From: Myrica gale
Taxonomy: Eukaryota > Streptophyta > Magnoliopsida > Fagales > Myricaceae
Assembly: GCA_963930655.1 (NCBI GenBank)
Contig: OZ005618.1
Coordinates: 6,594,001-6,658,000, forward strand
Length of the DNA stretch: 64,000 nt
Direction of reading: 5' to 3'
Shown: one piece after another, positions 1-11,786 of the stretch
How positions within the stretch are numbered: the first letter of the stretch is position 1
Layout of the letters: every line of letters begins with the position of its first letter
Notes under the pieces: generated by a model
Seen by the model: only the letters and a program-made list of their open reading frames with translations
What the model was told of the DNA's origin: nothing
Databases searched by the model: none
Program-made: the position numbers and the translations under genes

Positions 1-590
1 CATATTCTAATCAAACATTAAGGTTAAACCAAAAAGACTAGAAATATTTGAATTTTAGTGTAAAGCTTTGAAACAAATTCAAATTTGTCTAAAAATCTAA
101 AACAAATTATGAAATAAATAGAGGAATATAATTGAAATTGTATCTAAATATTGAAATGCAGACCATATTATTGATCCATATGACAATAGTTAATTTTAAT
201 CATGGAGATTCTTATCATATGACTTTTTTTATATATGCATTTTTTTTAGAATGGCCAATAAAAAGTAACCCAATATTGATCATTCTCATAATTAAAACGC
301 TAAGACGTAATTTGACTATCTTCTAAATCTAAATAACTATGTACAAGTTACAAGCTACAAGTTACAAGTTACAACTTACAAAACTACAACAAATATTTAC
401 TACAAGTCTACACTATGAAATTACTCAAATACAACACTATACATACATGATACACCAAAAAAATATTGTCCAAATGCAAGAGTATAAAAAAAGATTCAAA
501 GGTGGGACAACTGCAATAACATGTATCCTACTCCATCTTAATCTCCGTTGTCAAAGCAAGGTAACTCCACATAATTAAGAAATAAGAGCA
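1..590. other. AT-rich intergenic DNA
   Basis: No gene is visible. The stretch is AT-rich. Positions about 339-385 contain a short, imperfect tandem repeat of the unit TACAAGT(T/C). The small reading frames here have no recognisable domain, and their composition does not differ from random AT-rich sequence. Confidence 0.6.
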
Positions 591-639
591 TCAAGTTATA
601 ATGATTAGATTAAATCGAGCATCAAGATTCAAGTAAGTT

Positions 640-1130
640 AAGTAACAACCAAATAATAAATTTACCTGAATCAACCTGTAAGTTTCTTCATCTTCAGTTA
701 TGTTATAAGACACTTCGAGTTGAGCCTCAATCAATCCCACAATAGGGTCACCTCTCAGCCAATTCTGAACACATATAGTCATTTTGCAGTCTTTGGAGCC
801 AACGAACTCCGGAAAAGATCCAAGATACGATCTCCAGTACTAAACACCGACTCAGAGGGCACAATGGTGATGGGAATCGCCCATACATCAAGGGCTATCT
901 AAGAAAGAATTGAAAACCTCACAGAGTTCACCTTCCACTAATTCAGAATATCAAATGTTTGAGTCACCTCTTCAACTCCCTCATATATATACCTTTCAAT
1001 CTCAGATTTGGACTCCAACATCCTCTGAGAAACTCTCAATTTAGTAAATTAATCTCCGTCATAATCAACATCAGCCACACACACAACGCTAATCACAACA
1101 GCACGAGGAGTAACGAAAGTACTACTCGTT
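640..1130 (-). pseudogene. hAT transposase C-terminal remnant (ricesleeper-like)
   Basis: Read on the minus strand, fragments match the C-terminal dimerisation region of plant hAT (Ac/ricesleeper) transposases. From N to C these are SEIERYIYEGVEEV, FDILN-x-WKVNS, then AIPITIVPSESVFSTGDRIL, and finally CVQNWLRGD. The order and spacing match the family's FDILNWWK...IP.T.VASES.FS.GGR...NWL signature. In-frame stops occur near 927 and 899, and a frameshift separates the PSESVFS segment from the NWLRGD segment near 785. It is therefore a dead transposon relic. I did not find its terminal inverted repeats. The family assignment is firm; the element's extent is approximate. Confidence 0.85.
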
Positions 1131-1724
1131 GGTTGCCTCTATCACGGCTCGCCACTTGGCTGGGACAAAGGCTGCCAAGCAATGGGAAGCACAGCTCCGC
1201 TCATTTGGCAGACCCAATATTTTGAGAAGTGAATCTCATCTGTAAGCATCTCTGTCAGTTGCAAGCAAATGAAGCGTCCTTCTTAATGGGTTTATGGTAG
1301 TCTTAGAGAACAAAATTAGTCAAGTTAAAGAGGGAGACCTGTTCAAAAGATTCAGGAAAGTAGTCCCCAGAGTAGATTGAGAAAACCAAAAACAGCGAAG
1401 GGTTACTCGGGATACTGAGATCCTCCAAGCCCAGCTCGATACACAAGGTTATCATTATCTTGCGCAGGTCTCTGTTGTGACCCAAAGCTTTTCCAGCCCA
1501 AGGTTAGGTCTCTCTCTCTCAGTCTCGCGCTTGTGGTCTCCCGTCTCAACTTAGGTAGTACTTAGTAGATGTTATTCGCAAAGTCCTAAATTATATAAAG
1601 GCACTTTTTTTTTCCCCAGAAACCAGTTCAATCAGGGTTTGGCTTAAAAAGGCAATAATCCTGATTACAGAGAGAATGAGAGCTCGCATTTCTTTCGGCA
1701 GAAGCAGAAAAAAGGTTCAAAATA
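1131..1724. other. Intergenic, no gene seen
   Basis: No convincing coding exon. A T-run near 1607-1614 and a mixed-composition stretch carry no recognisable domain. Its right end is the 3' flank of the tRNA gene on the minus strand, including an oligo-T pol III stop on that strand (oligo-A at about 1707-1713 on the plus strand). Confidence 0.5.
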
Positions 1725-1796
1725 TGTGGCTGCTGGGATTCGAGCCCAGGTCTCCACGGCCACAACGTGGAATTCTTACCACTAAACTACAGCCAC
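1725..1796 (-). tRNA. trnH-GTG: tRNA-His (anticodon GTG)
   Basis: A 72-nt cloverleaf on the minus strand. The 5' acceptor arm GTGGCTG pairs perfectly with CAGCCAC, followed by discriminator A. The anticodon loop is TTGTGGC (anticodon GTG, His), closed by a CCACG/CGTGG stem. The T-arm contains GGGCTCGAATCCC, the internal B box. The -1 G of tRNA-His is added after transcription, which agrees with the gene starting at G1. It resembles cytosolic plant tRNA-His rather than plastid trnH. A pol III T-run follows within about 20 nt on the minus strand. It looks intact. Confidence 0.95.
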
Positions 1797-2529
1797 TTGA
1801 TGCTTTTGTGTTTTGTAATGTAATATAAAAACTAATTTGTAACTTTATAATCCATTCAGGGCCACGACATCAGTTTTGGCAAATCTCACAGATGAGGAAT
1901 GGGCTAGCGCTTTCCAGGCATCTCCCCTTTTAGGTCATAAATTTATATTAAAAAATATATATTAAAAAGAAGTCCAAGCTTTTATAGTTGTCACGTTTAA
2001 TTTTAAAACTATCAACATATATCATTGATAATTTTCCACGACCTTATGACAGAGTGAATGTTGATAATTTAGGGATTAAATGTAATGACTTTGATAATTT
2101 AGACTCTTCTTTTATATTTTGATAAAATTTGATGGGCTAAAAGTTATATATTTTTAAAAAAATAAAGTTAGAAAGAGGTAGGGCAAGTAATAAATTTAAA
2201 AGACACATGGCAAGGAGTGATCCACATGTGACATGCCACGATAAAGTTTCCTTGAGGGAAGGGAGAAATTATTCTTTGAAGTAAAACTAATGATTATTTT
2301 TAAAAATGTTCTAAAATTAAAAACTAAAGTAGAAAGAAGAAATTCGAAGGGTATCTTTCTATTTCCTGAATACTTAATTAATTGGAAGAAATAATTTAGA
2401 GTATCTAATAGGGTCCTTCCTCCCAAACAATATGCAGTACTTTACATGAGAGAGAGGTGCAATTTTGCATGCTCTAATCCAACGTATAGTAAGAACTAAA
2501 GCAAGAGACTAATAGCAAACACAGAAAAT
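1797..2529. other. Intergenic DNA with a degenerate fold-back element; 3' flank of TBL gene
   Basis: Positions about 1960-2160 form a loose inverted-repeat element: TTTTAAAACTATCAA-type sequence on the left and GATAATTTAGACT-type sequence on the right. The same kind of ends recur at 52,790-53,090. From about 2200 to 2529 the sequence probably includes the 3'UTR of the minus-strand TBL gene. No other gene is seen. Confidence 0.45.
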
Positions 2530-5282
2530 TTAGAAGAACATTATAGTATAGAACAACTGGTTCCAAGTATCAGGCAATCCGGGAAGGCACCAGTGGCTAC
2601 AATCTGCGGATCGGGCAGGGTTAGCGCGCTGCTCGGGGCTCAGATCGCCGCTGTAGATTGAAGGGTGGCCGTCTTTCCTCAGCTCCGACAGCTTGGTTAT
2701 GTCCAGCAAGTATGGAGGGCTGCTCATTTCTCTAAGCACAGTATCCACCACCCTCATTTGGTCAGGGTATACCCCTAGGGATGTTGTTCCGCTAATTGGT
2801 GCCGTTTCGCCATAGCAGTTCTTTGTTGTGGCTGTCGTTGCGCCTGCATTCCATTCACTCGGGCTGCCATTGCCGTTCACTCACATTAATTGAATAACTC
2901 AGACCAACTTGTACGAGAATTTATGAAGCAACAGAAGAGTGTACTCAACTTCGATATAGATTGGTTATGACTTTTCTCACTTCCTTGTATTAACCCCATA
3001 AGCCTAATGCACAAAGTTTTAGCAATTAATCAAAACTATTCAGCTACAAAATTGTTCCTGCAGATGTTAAATTTTTCAGAGCTTGATCCTTCCTGTATAT
3101 ATAGTAGGAAGATGAATCTACTGTGGCCTGTATATGGTTACCTTTGACATAACCCTTGATTGCTACAGAAGACCAAATGGTAAGCAAGTTTGTCTGCATT
3201 CAGCAGAGCATGTGTCAAGTGCCACCGACAAGCGCAGTGTTCTTTGGTTTTCTGCATTTTGGGCATTTCTGTATTCTGTTTCCCTGGACAAAGCTATTGC
3301 TCATCTATATCGTATGCAATCTTCAGCATCCTAAAAGTTTGTATGGAAGTCTACAACTCAACTGTACTTAATAGAAACAGCCTCTGTTGTGATATCCTCT
3401 GGCCTCTACTTAAAGAGGGACTGAGTTTGATCTTGGGATCCAATCCCTACCACTGCCGACATTGGGTCTAATTGCTAACTTGCCATAAAAGAGGAAACAA
3501 AAAAAAGGTCATGTTTCCCAAGGATGGAATGGCTCCTAACACTACTGTTTTTTCTGCTTTTTCTTATTCCCTGACTCTGAGAAAAACCTTTCCCCGAGAA
3601 TTACAGTCTACATTACCTTCAACTATTTAAGTCACACTATTAAAATTGAACAGACATGAAGTCTGTTGGGCCCAACACAGACCAACTCGCAACCCTATTT
3701 AGTGCTTGGAGAGAGCAGCATACCACTCCAACAAACAATAATGGGGCCTAGAATTAAACCCAACACAATTACATGAGAGAGAGAGAGAGACCCACTTGTA
3801 GTGTGTAGGAGAGATGGACATAAAGAAAACTCTGGTTTTGGTGGTGTCAATGTTGGTATCTACCCAATTGGCCCATGTTCTAAGTCCCTTGTCCAAAGCC
3901 ACCAAGCGGTCCATGTCTTGGTAATATTTCCCTCCTGATTCCATGTAATCCCACCTGCAAATAAACAACATAAAACCTTTAACTAAGCTAATTAGCCCCT
4001 TAATATCACGTACAACTTAGAATTGCAAAAGAATCTTTAGGCTTGAAGCAAGGGTAACTAAGAATTGCCAACCCTTGAAGTGATCCTGTGTGGCTCCACC
4101 AGTGACCGGTGTTAAACGACAACACATCAACGCCCTGCCACGCGTTGCCGTTGCCAAGGATCTCCTCCAGCATCAGAACCCTCTTTCCTTGTACCATATC
4201 AATGTCAACCAGATATGGAGCTCGGTAAAATGATACGGACACACCGTAGTCCTGCAATAACAGTATATCAAGTTTAAAACAAAAATTATTGTCAATTTCG
4301 GCCAAAAAGAGAAAAAGAGCCTAGTGCCTTGCAGTTACCACCAGCTACCAAAATATTATTGTTCAGAAAAAGAGCAAAAAACAGAGACAAACAATCTAGT
4401 GAAGATAATGCTGACAGCCTTTTTTGGGTCCCCCTAAGAAACTTTACAACTGGTTTTTGCACCGTAAAAAGAACCATGCCGTACCCCTCTAAGCTTTAAT
4501 TCAAGGCTTGATGACGAAAATGTCTCGTTGGCTGAGGGCCGAGGCCACCAGAAAACCAGATGTTGTTTTTGCTCTCTCTCTCTCTCTCTTGAAATTCGTT
4601 GAAGTAGAAGATGCTGAAATTGTAGAAGTACTAAAAGAAACAGAGAGAAGAGAGAAGGATCAATACTGAGACTTACCAAGAACTTAATGGTTGAGAGGGG
4701 CTCGCCTCTGATGGTTTGGGTTGGGGTGGTAGGCGCTGCAGCTGAAATCATGCAAATCAAAGACTCCCATTGATTCCGTCCAAGCGAGTCACCAACAAAC
4801 ATCACAGTCTTCCCTCTCATTTTCAGCAGAAAATCAACCCCATTGAAGCTACAATAAATATGCTACAACAGAAGTCATTAAGTCTGTACAACAATAAATA
4901 CACAATACGGCTATGTTATGAGAACGAGTACTAGTCTTTACCTTGGGAGCTCGCAATTGAGAGGCTGCCATCGATATTTGAGGTAATCGGAGTCCGGCCG
5001 ACCGTACATTTGGCAGTTGAACTCGGGGTCTATGATTGGGCAGTTCGAAGATTGGTAAAGTGGGTATGAGTCATCACGAACCCAACTGCCGGCAAACAAA
5101 GCACAGGTGCTTTGGTTGGCTAGGATCATGGGTGATCTTCTGTGGTGCTGGTGGTTATGGTGGTTTCTCAAGCTTATAATGAGGGCTGAGGAAGCTATGT
5201 GGAACTGAACCAAAAGCACGCATAGAACTGCTAAACATGACCCAAAAGGTCGAGAAGAAGATTGACAAGGAAGACGAACCAT
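2530..5282 (-). CDS. Trichome birefringence-like (TBL/PMR5 family) polysaccharide O-acetyltransferase
   Basis: Five exons on the minus strand: 5282-4942, 4848-4677, 4251-4073, 3954-3796 and 2863-2530. All introns are GT-AG and the phases agree, giving 394 aa, normal for the family. Residues about 15-38 form a hydrophobic signal anchor. Residues 59-113 are the PMR5N domain ([12 protein letters not shown]...YLKYRWQP). The esterase motif GDS is at 133-135 ([12 protein letters not shown]) and the second catalytic motif DCSH at 371-374 ([16 protein letters not shown]). Family members acetylate xylan, mannan, xyloglucan or pectin in the Golgi; the substrate here cannot be told from sequence. The C-terminal style, with TKNCYGET and YLLDIT before DCSH, suggests the TBL37-41 group, but I do not assign a number. 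The start at 5282 is chosen because it precedes the basic MVR and the anchor. Intron 4 (3795-2864) is long and holds no gene. The gene appears intact. Confidence 0.93.
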
Positions 5283-5926
5283 TGCAGACCCTATAAGGAG
5301 GGTATGGAAAAGCAAAAGCAAAAAGAGAGAGGTAGTGAGAGGGACTCGTCTTATAGAAGTGGGGTTGGTCGGGTTTGCTCTTGTTTTGTTGTGTGCATGT
5401 GAAGGTAGCTAAGATGGGTTCACGTGAGTTCAATGGATTGATGGCGGTGGTCTTGTGAGGTTGATTCGGACTTGAACAGTTCACGGAATCTCTAGATTCT
5501 TATTGGGGGGGGGGGGGGGGAGGTTAATTTGTCTTGGCTTTTTTTTTCTAAGCGAACCTTTCACTGACTTGGTCTCTTTTTTTATGTGAATTATGTGGCT
5601 CCCTAATCTTTATATTAAACTAATAAGTTCTGGGTAATGAAAATCTAAGCAGATTAACAGCAATGGAACACAGCACCCAATATTCATTTGAAAAAAAATG
5701 AAAGAGAAGAGAATCTGGCACACATCTTTTCCTATAAAGTCATGAAAGCCTTACAATCCTAAGAATCTCTCCCTCGGTTAGTGCTTTTGGAGGCTACTGG
5801 GTTTGGGGCTTGCAGTCATTTTACCATTACTCGGTTAATTATAGCAATATTTTCTTCCATTGCTGTAATATTTCCATACATTTGAAAGGTTTCTTTCCAT
5901 TATAAGTGTAGCTGTAAATAAGGTAG
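5283..5926. promoter_or_regulatory. 5' flank of the TBL gene
   Basis: Upstream region of the minus-strand TBL gene. It contains a run of 16 G residues at 5505-5520, a CACGTG-like G-box core (TTCACGTGAG, about 5418-5427) and T-rich stretches. No other coding sequence is seen. The promoter role is inferred from position only. Confidence 0.4.
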
Positions 5927-5935
5927 AAAGTTTAT

Positions 5936-7153
5936 GGGTTAATTACACTTTGGTCCGGTATCAACTTTTAACAAAATAGTTCATAGAATAAGATTTTCTA
6001 CGAAATAGTCCATAAATTTACATACCAAATAAAAAATAGTCTTTCCGTCCCATAACTAAGGATAGCTGCTGACGTGACCAAATGTCACGTCAGCAGCCCA
6101 TGAGATACCGAGGAGTGTAAAAAAAATCAGCTCACCAACCATGCATCAAAGATGCTCCACGTGTCCAGCCAAATAAGCGCCCGATAAGCCATTTAAAAAA
6201 AAAAATTAAAGACTAACAAGGGACGTTCGCTTCCCCCCTGCCAGCCCCATTTCCTCCCCGATAGTGAGCATTTTTTCCCCAATTCTATTCGGTGGTGGAA
6301 GCAGCAACCCGAGACTGCCTGTTGCTCAGGTATTACCGTATGCTCTACCTATGACAGCTAGTGTGGAAGATGCTGAATCAGGTTCTGGTGGGACTGGAGA
6401 TAGAATACCAACCGATGATGCTGTTAACAAGGTTGTAGCGATGGGATTCCGGAGAGACTTGGTGAGAGCAACTGTGAGGAAATTGACCAAAACTGGGCAG
6501 TCAGTGGACCTTAATATGGTGTTTGATGTGTTAATGAATAATGGAGCAGCAGAGCCACAGAGTGGTAGGTTTGGCAGATGATATATGGCGTTGCCTGCAA
6601 TGTTTGCGTGGATTGATTTATGTCAATGATATAATAACAGTCTTTTGTATAAACGTTGTTCACATAGGAATCTTTTTCACCATTTTGCTTGTTAGTCATT
6701 ATGTGAGTAAATTCTGTTTTCTTCATCTTACTTATTCTGTGCATTTATTCTGGGTACTTACCAAACATTTGAGCGTTATACTTGAGGAGGGAGAGATATT
6801 GTTGAGTCCAAAGATCCCGTTCCTAGTGGTGTCATGGCGTGAACATCCAAAATGAATTTTCTTTACAGCCAAGCAGGAGGTAGCATCTTATGGAAAAACA
6901 GAGAAAGAAAAAGGACGTGGCGTGGCATGAGGGATTACCAATCTTACTTTTCTCCCTTGACATCGTGGTGTTCGATTATCAGCTAGTGGTCGATTATCAG
7001 CTGAGGTTTTTGACACGTCAGCAATTACCGTTAGTTGTTTGATACTAAATAAGATGAAGGGATTAGTTTTTATTTGAGTATGTGAATTTAGAGACTATTT
7101 TGTAGAAACTCGTATTAAAAAGTAATACCACATAACTAGAATGTAATTAATCC
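5936..7153. mobile_element. Pack-type Mutator-like element with long diverged TIRs
   Basis: A 1.22-kb element bounded by inverted ends of roughly 150 bp. The left end runs GGGTTAATTACACTTTGG... through TTTCTACGAAATAGTCC to GCTGACGTG. The right end, reverse-complemented, runs GGATTAATTACATTCTAG... through TTTCTACAAAATAGTC to GCTGACGTG. The flanks carry a 9-bp target duplication with one mismatch, AAAGTTTAT (5927-5935) and AAAATTTAT (7154-7162), the length expected of Mutator-like elements. There is no transposase. The interior carries a captured host exon (6264-6581), so it fits the Pack-MULE definition. Confidence 0.75.
6264..6581 (+). pseudogene. Captured terminal exon of a DUF1421/FLOE-type gene (UBA-like domain)
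   Basis: The reading frame ending at the TGA at 6579-6581 matches the C-terminus of plant DUF1421 proteins (the FLOE1-type family). It shows RLPVAQVLPYALP, then the UBA-like VNKVVAMGFRRDLVRATV and the tail SVDLNMVFDVLMNNG, ending SGRFGR. A possible splice acceptor (GGAAGCAG) precedes the CAACCCG start of homology at about 6305, and 3'UTR-like sequence follows the stop. The N-terminal three quarters of the family are absent, so this is a gene fragment carried inside the MULE. It has no in-frame stop across the domain. DUF1421 proteins of this type include a phase-separating seed water-sensing protein in Arabidopsis; this fragment alone would keep only the UBA-like part. Whether it is transcribed is unknown. 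Confidence 0.8.
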
Positions 7154-7162
7154 AAAATTTAT

Positions 7163-8886
7163 ATTAGGAAGGATCTTGAAATTCTTGTGCCCTGATTACT
7201 CTTTGGAATTTTTGTCATATTCCAATAGAGATTAACTGAAAATAATTGCCGGATCCTTTTATGCAACAGTGCTTATAAATCAATTTGGGAAACCCAGTTG
7301 AATGGGTTTCATATTTCCATCTACTCCGAATACAGACGGAAGATTTTCCTAAAAAAAGGTGAAAAGTTGTTGAGCCAAAAGGTGGAAATATCACACACGA
7401 AGAGGAAGCCAGTTGGGAGATGGGGCCGAGATGTTGACCTTTGTTATTATTTCTTTTATACAATCTTGCTGGCTGAGGTCATCCCACTTGGAGCTGTGGC
7501 CCCATTGTTTGGCGCCTCAAAACTTTGATTCCCAAACTCTCTCGAGTCTCGATTATAAAAAGAAGGCAGAAGAAGAATAGTTGCAGAAAGAAAAACAAAA
7601 GCAAAGATTTCCCCTTTCTATCGGTAAAGGCAAGAACTCAAATGAAATGTTCTTTGCTTTCCTTCACCCACATCCACAGAATATCATTCACTGTTACTCT
7701 TCTTAAATCTTCTTATTTCTTATTCCACGTACGTCTTCCAGAGTTTTAACTCCTTATGCTCAACTGGGTTTATATTGCTGACAGTCCTCATGATCTCCAA
7801 GTGCACAACATTGCTGACTGTCGGTCGGGCAACTCATGTCAGGAATTATAAAAGAAACTGCATAAAGAGAAACGCAGGCCCCCACGAGGTCACCTGCTAC
7901 GAGTGAAAGGGTGTCTCTTACTTTATGGTTTGAAAATTGCAATTAAAAGATACTAACCCCTACATAGACCAATGATGGTAGTTCATTATGTGGAGGACAA
8001 CTAACATCACATAAAAGCCTACGATTTCCGCTTTGATTGACAAGAAAAGGAAATTTGTTGTGGTAGTTGTTTTGCATTGAATTACTGTTAATGCTTCTGT
8101 CATTTTCTAGGGAAAATAATGTTTTTTTATTCGTCACTCACCAGAGGGTACTATTGAAGAATGTTGAATTTGCTGGTCACTTGGGGTCACCACGTCATAG
8201 CTGAGTTGTCCTCCGTAGGACAGAATGTTTCCCGTTAGCTACCGCACCTCTTTCTGTCCTCTCTGTGACGCTGTATGTGAACGTCTCAGGACACACACCT
8301 CAGGACGCACGCCTCAGGACACCTCTCCTTCTGCTTATTCCCTTTGCCATGCGTAGCAGAGTTGGTTATTTGGTTTTTGCTATTCTTACGGTAGTGGTAG
8401 TCTTTTCTTCTTTGTAACTATATATATCCCCTTTGTAAAGCTTCTTAAAAAAGACAATACATACGAGAATTATCTCTTCCAACCTTCATCCTCCTCTGCC
8501 ATTTTCTTTTCACGTTCTTTTATCAAAACTTATAGGTACCAATGATATGCATGTGCATCAGTGCATGTGTATTATTTTTAAGTTTTTTTTGGTTAATGAT
8601 AATTTTGGTTCCTGAATTTTATACTCATTTTTAAAATGATCATTAAATTTTAAATTTGTTCAAATCAGTCTCTGAATTATTGTTGCTTGTTGATTTAATC
8701 ATTCCATCCAATTATGTCCCCTACATGCACAATCAGCTAACGGCTGACACGTTACAACCTATAGGGTCTCGACACGTGTACCATTTTGAGTATAAAAATA
8801 TAATTACGCATATCCGAAAATATTACATTATGTACTAATGTGGCAGTGTCTACCAAACTCAGCCCCCTCCCCTTCCCTTTGCCTAA
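7163..8886. other. Intergenic; possible solo-LTR-like stretch
   Basis: No gene recognised. Positions about 8147-8530 have an LTR-like look: direct CTCAGGACAC repeats at about 8288-8320, a TATATATATCCCC promoter-like motif near 8420 and a pyrimidine-rich end. I found no matching target duplication. Positions 8590-8760 resemble other AT-rich fold-back repeats of the window. The reading frames here lack known domains. Confidence 0.35.
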
Positions 8887-8888
8887 GC

Positions 8889-9057
8889 GGTGTTTGGCAC
8901 CTAAAATTTTAACCTTGATAAAATAATTATAAAAAATTTTATCTCTCCCCATCAAAACATTCATTTCACTACAAATAAATATAAAAAATTAATTTAAATT
9001 ATCTCTCTTCAATTTTTCACTAACTACAACACCTCAAAATTTTAACATTCAAACACC
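8889..9057. mobile_element. MITE family A, copy 1
   Basis: Short AT-rich inverted-repeat element. The left end GGTGTTTGGCACCTAAAATT faces a right end reading AAAATTTTAACATTCAAACACC. The interior has the family hallmarks ATCTCTC and TTCACTA(C)A..AATATAAAAAATT. Further copies of the same family occur at 11,787-11,945, 17,014-17,206, 27,888-28,020, 55,066-55,181 and 63,645-63,786. The ends and internal structure suggest a non-autonomous DNA transposon, probably hAT-type. Confidence 0.7.
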
Positions 9058-9141
9058 ACATATAACTTTCTACTTTGACTAACATAGCATCGATTACCTA
9101 GTTCTCACAAGAGACCAAAATCAAGAGACTATGTAGTCGTG

Positions 9142-9545
9142 TTAGGGCTGAATAAAATCGGACCGCGGACCAGACCGTAAAATCAGACCAGATTTGCGGT
9201 CCTGTCCGGTCTTTTTTTAAAAATGCGGTTCAGTTCGGTCCATGTCTTTTGACAAACCGGTCCAGACAGGACCAGTTTGGATTTATTAATATAAATTAAA
9301 AATGTTTTTTTTTATATTTTTAATACAAATTACAAACTTAAAAAGTTTAATTTTAATCTAAACTAAAACTCTAAATTTTTATATGTCATTCCCTCTTCGA
9401 AATTAACCTAAAAAATTTAAAAAAATGAAACTGGACCGTACTGCATTTGGCCGGACCGGACCACTTATAAGTAGTCTGGTCCGGTCCTTTAATTTAGGAG
9501 AACCGAAAATGCGGTCCGGACCACATTTTCGGTTTTCACCCCTAA
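9142..9545. mobile_element. TIR element with GGTCCGGACC-rich arms
   Basis: About 404 bp. The left arm starts TTAGGGCTGAATAAAATCGG and the right arm, reverse-complemented, starts TTAGGGGTGAAAACCGAAAA. Both arms are packed with CGGTCC/GGACCG motifs around an AT-rich centre. Imperfect 8-bp flanks GTCGTGTT (9136-9143) and GTCAGGTT (9546-9553) fit a decayed hAT target duplication. It has no coding capacity. Confidence 0.6.
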
Positions 9546-11786
9546 GTCAGGTTACATTCAAGTTGTAGGTAAACTTGTGTCTCTTATTAAAATATACTGA
9601 AACGAGATTGTACAAGAGCGAGAAAGAATCAAGTACAAAATAGTTTAAGGTGGTTCGGTCTCATGACTTAAGTCTATCATCAAGAAAACCTATGAGGGCT
9701 ACATAATTTCTTTTATTCAATATGATTCTTATTGTATGTTTATAGGAGTTTAGAGATGGTGTATTTATACAAGAATGAAATAAATTGAAGGCCATCAATC
9801 TACTTGATATGATCATTACACCATATGATGGGCCACAATATGGTCGGCTCAAACTATACCAAAGGCCCTAACCCAAATGACCCCATTAAATAGCTTTACG
9901 GCCCGTTAAGAAAGACGAACCATGTGCGTGAATCCTCCATAAGCTGGGGATCCCGCATCTCTTGCATATCCGGAGAAGATGAGAGGTCTAACTTATTGTT
10001 ATATAAGTTAACTGACCTGCTTGATAAGGATAATCAGCTCTCAGACTCCTTATAGAATTGAAAGTCCTAACCAGCCGAGCAGTTCAATCCTATTACAATT
10101 GTACCTCTCTTAATCTATAAATGGTAAGGTATGCATCCCTTAAGATTCATTCTGCATTATCAGTTCTCATATATGTACTCTATAATTTCCTTGACTTAAG
10201 CATCAAAGGCTCCCCTTCAACCACATCCCTTGGACCCTTAATGATTCTTTGCAAGACTTGCAAAGTACTCAGATATATTGATCTCTTCGCCGCTCGGTAG
10301 TGTTTGGCATCATCACCAAATATTCTAACATCTCATACGAGGCCTGATTTCACACGCTGCAGGAGGGCGGAAGCAGCTGCAATTTTGCTTGTACTCCTAA
10401 TTGTTCTATTTCATGTTTTAATCATTATCACATTTGATTAGTCAACTAGGAAAAAGAAAACGAAACAATCACAGTATCCATTACTAGATAAACACATTTT
10501 TTGGGGTCGTGGATATGGGACCTCAGCAAGAGACATCTAACACTAGATGTCAATGTGTGTCTCACCTGCACCCCATATAAACAAATATTTTTCCAGCAAC
10601 AGCATATACATTAACATGAATATATGTCCCCTCATCTATCTAGGGGAGGCGTGGAAATTGGATCTGTCAACTCATTCGGTAGCATGCGTTTTGAGACTCT
10701 AAGATGTGTGACAGAGCTTTCGCGTGTCGGATGTGAAATCTCTTGGACCTAAGTTGCAAAATATCCGTAGTTGTTTTTCATACTTGCAAGTGGACCTTCA
10801 CTATTATTGCACCCTCGTGGAGGATGGGCGTGCCCTTTGGTCCCTAGTAGATTTGGAGCTTGGCAATACAAATTTCACTCTCAGATTCGAGTGAAAACGG
10901 TAGTAAAGTACACCCAAATGTGGATTAACACTATTAGTCGACCTGGAGCTTGGAAGTAAAAATTACACTCTCTGTTCAGAGTGAAAACAGAGTAAATTAT
11001 AGTCAAATGTTTTGAAGGATGATTAACACTCTTAGACACCCAAATGTTTTGTCCCTGTCAGGCTGGACCAAGTTCCTCTGAACCCAATACACAAAGTCAT
11101 GTATCATTGTCCTGTATCTACGAGATCGAGCCTGCAAGAGAAGAATGAAAGTGTATGCAGGTACAAGTGAAATGAAGTAAAGCAGGACAAGAGTCGAGAG
11201 CAAATATTTGTTGGTTTTGAGGCAAATGGAAGAAAAGTAGTGCAATTGCTGCAAGGAAGTGGAATGTCGACCTCGGCGTCCCACTTACTAGAATAGTGTT
11301 GGAGTGCGGTGGAAAGTAAATAAAGACAGTGATTATTATATTATCACTCTGCATTAAGTTTCTACTCCAGTGTTGTGCACCGAAGAGAAATAGATGTGAA
11401 TTGTGAGCTCTACAGTCACATCTCCTTTAATCAAAATCCTATACATCAGAGCAGGCATAAACCTCGACCAAGAAACTCGAAGTCCATTTCTCTCCTATTC
11501 TGTACAAGCATCTCGTACTGCAAAATTTGAGGTGCTGGGCTAAAGTTTAAACAATTGCCTCAAAATCTTCTTGGCTCATCACAGTATAATGATCTCCTAG
11601 TCCATTGATTTACCTCAATGTGCTGTGATCACATTTATATCGATCGATCTACTTTCCTGGGCAAAAGAGAACAGACTCAGCTTCCGTAGGATCGGTTCTA
11701 AGTCGGGTAGTTGGGTCTCGACTTTTTTGAATAGTCCTAGCTAGCTTAGGCTGCTCTTTGGAGAGCTAGGAGCACCATTGACGTTT
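9546..11786. other. Intergenic; no confirmed gene
   Basis: Positions 9600-10,330 look like LTR-type non-coding retroelement sequence (GGTTCGGTC, repeated region-like AT blocks), but I could not define ends. Positions about 10,848-10,925 and 10,938-11,010 are two diverged copies of one segment (GGAGCTTGG..., then CACTCTC..., then GAGTGAAAAC). On the minus strand 11,003-11,130 reads as a possible exon after a TTGCAG acceptor (MIHDFVYWVQRNLVQPD), but no partner exons or family were recognised. Confidence 0.35.

Noticed and set aside
3134-3471. Small plus-strand frames in TBL intron 4
   Set aside because: Three overlapping frames with no domain, inside an intron of a well-supported minus-strand gene.
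8147-8535. Solo LTR
   Set aside because: LTR-like features are present but no matching 4-6-bp duplication or convincing TG...CA pair was found.
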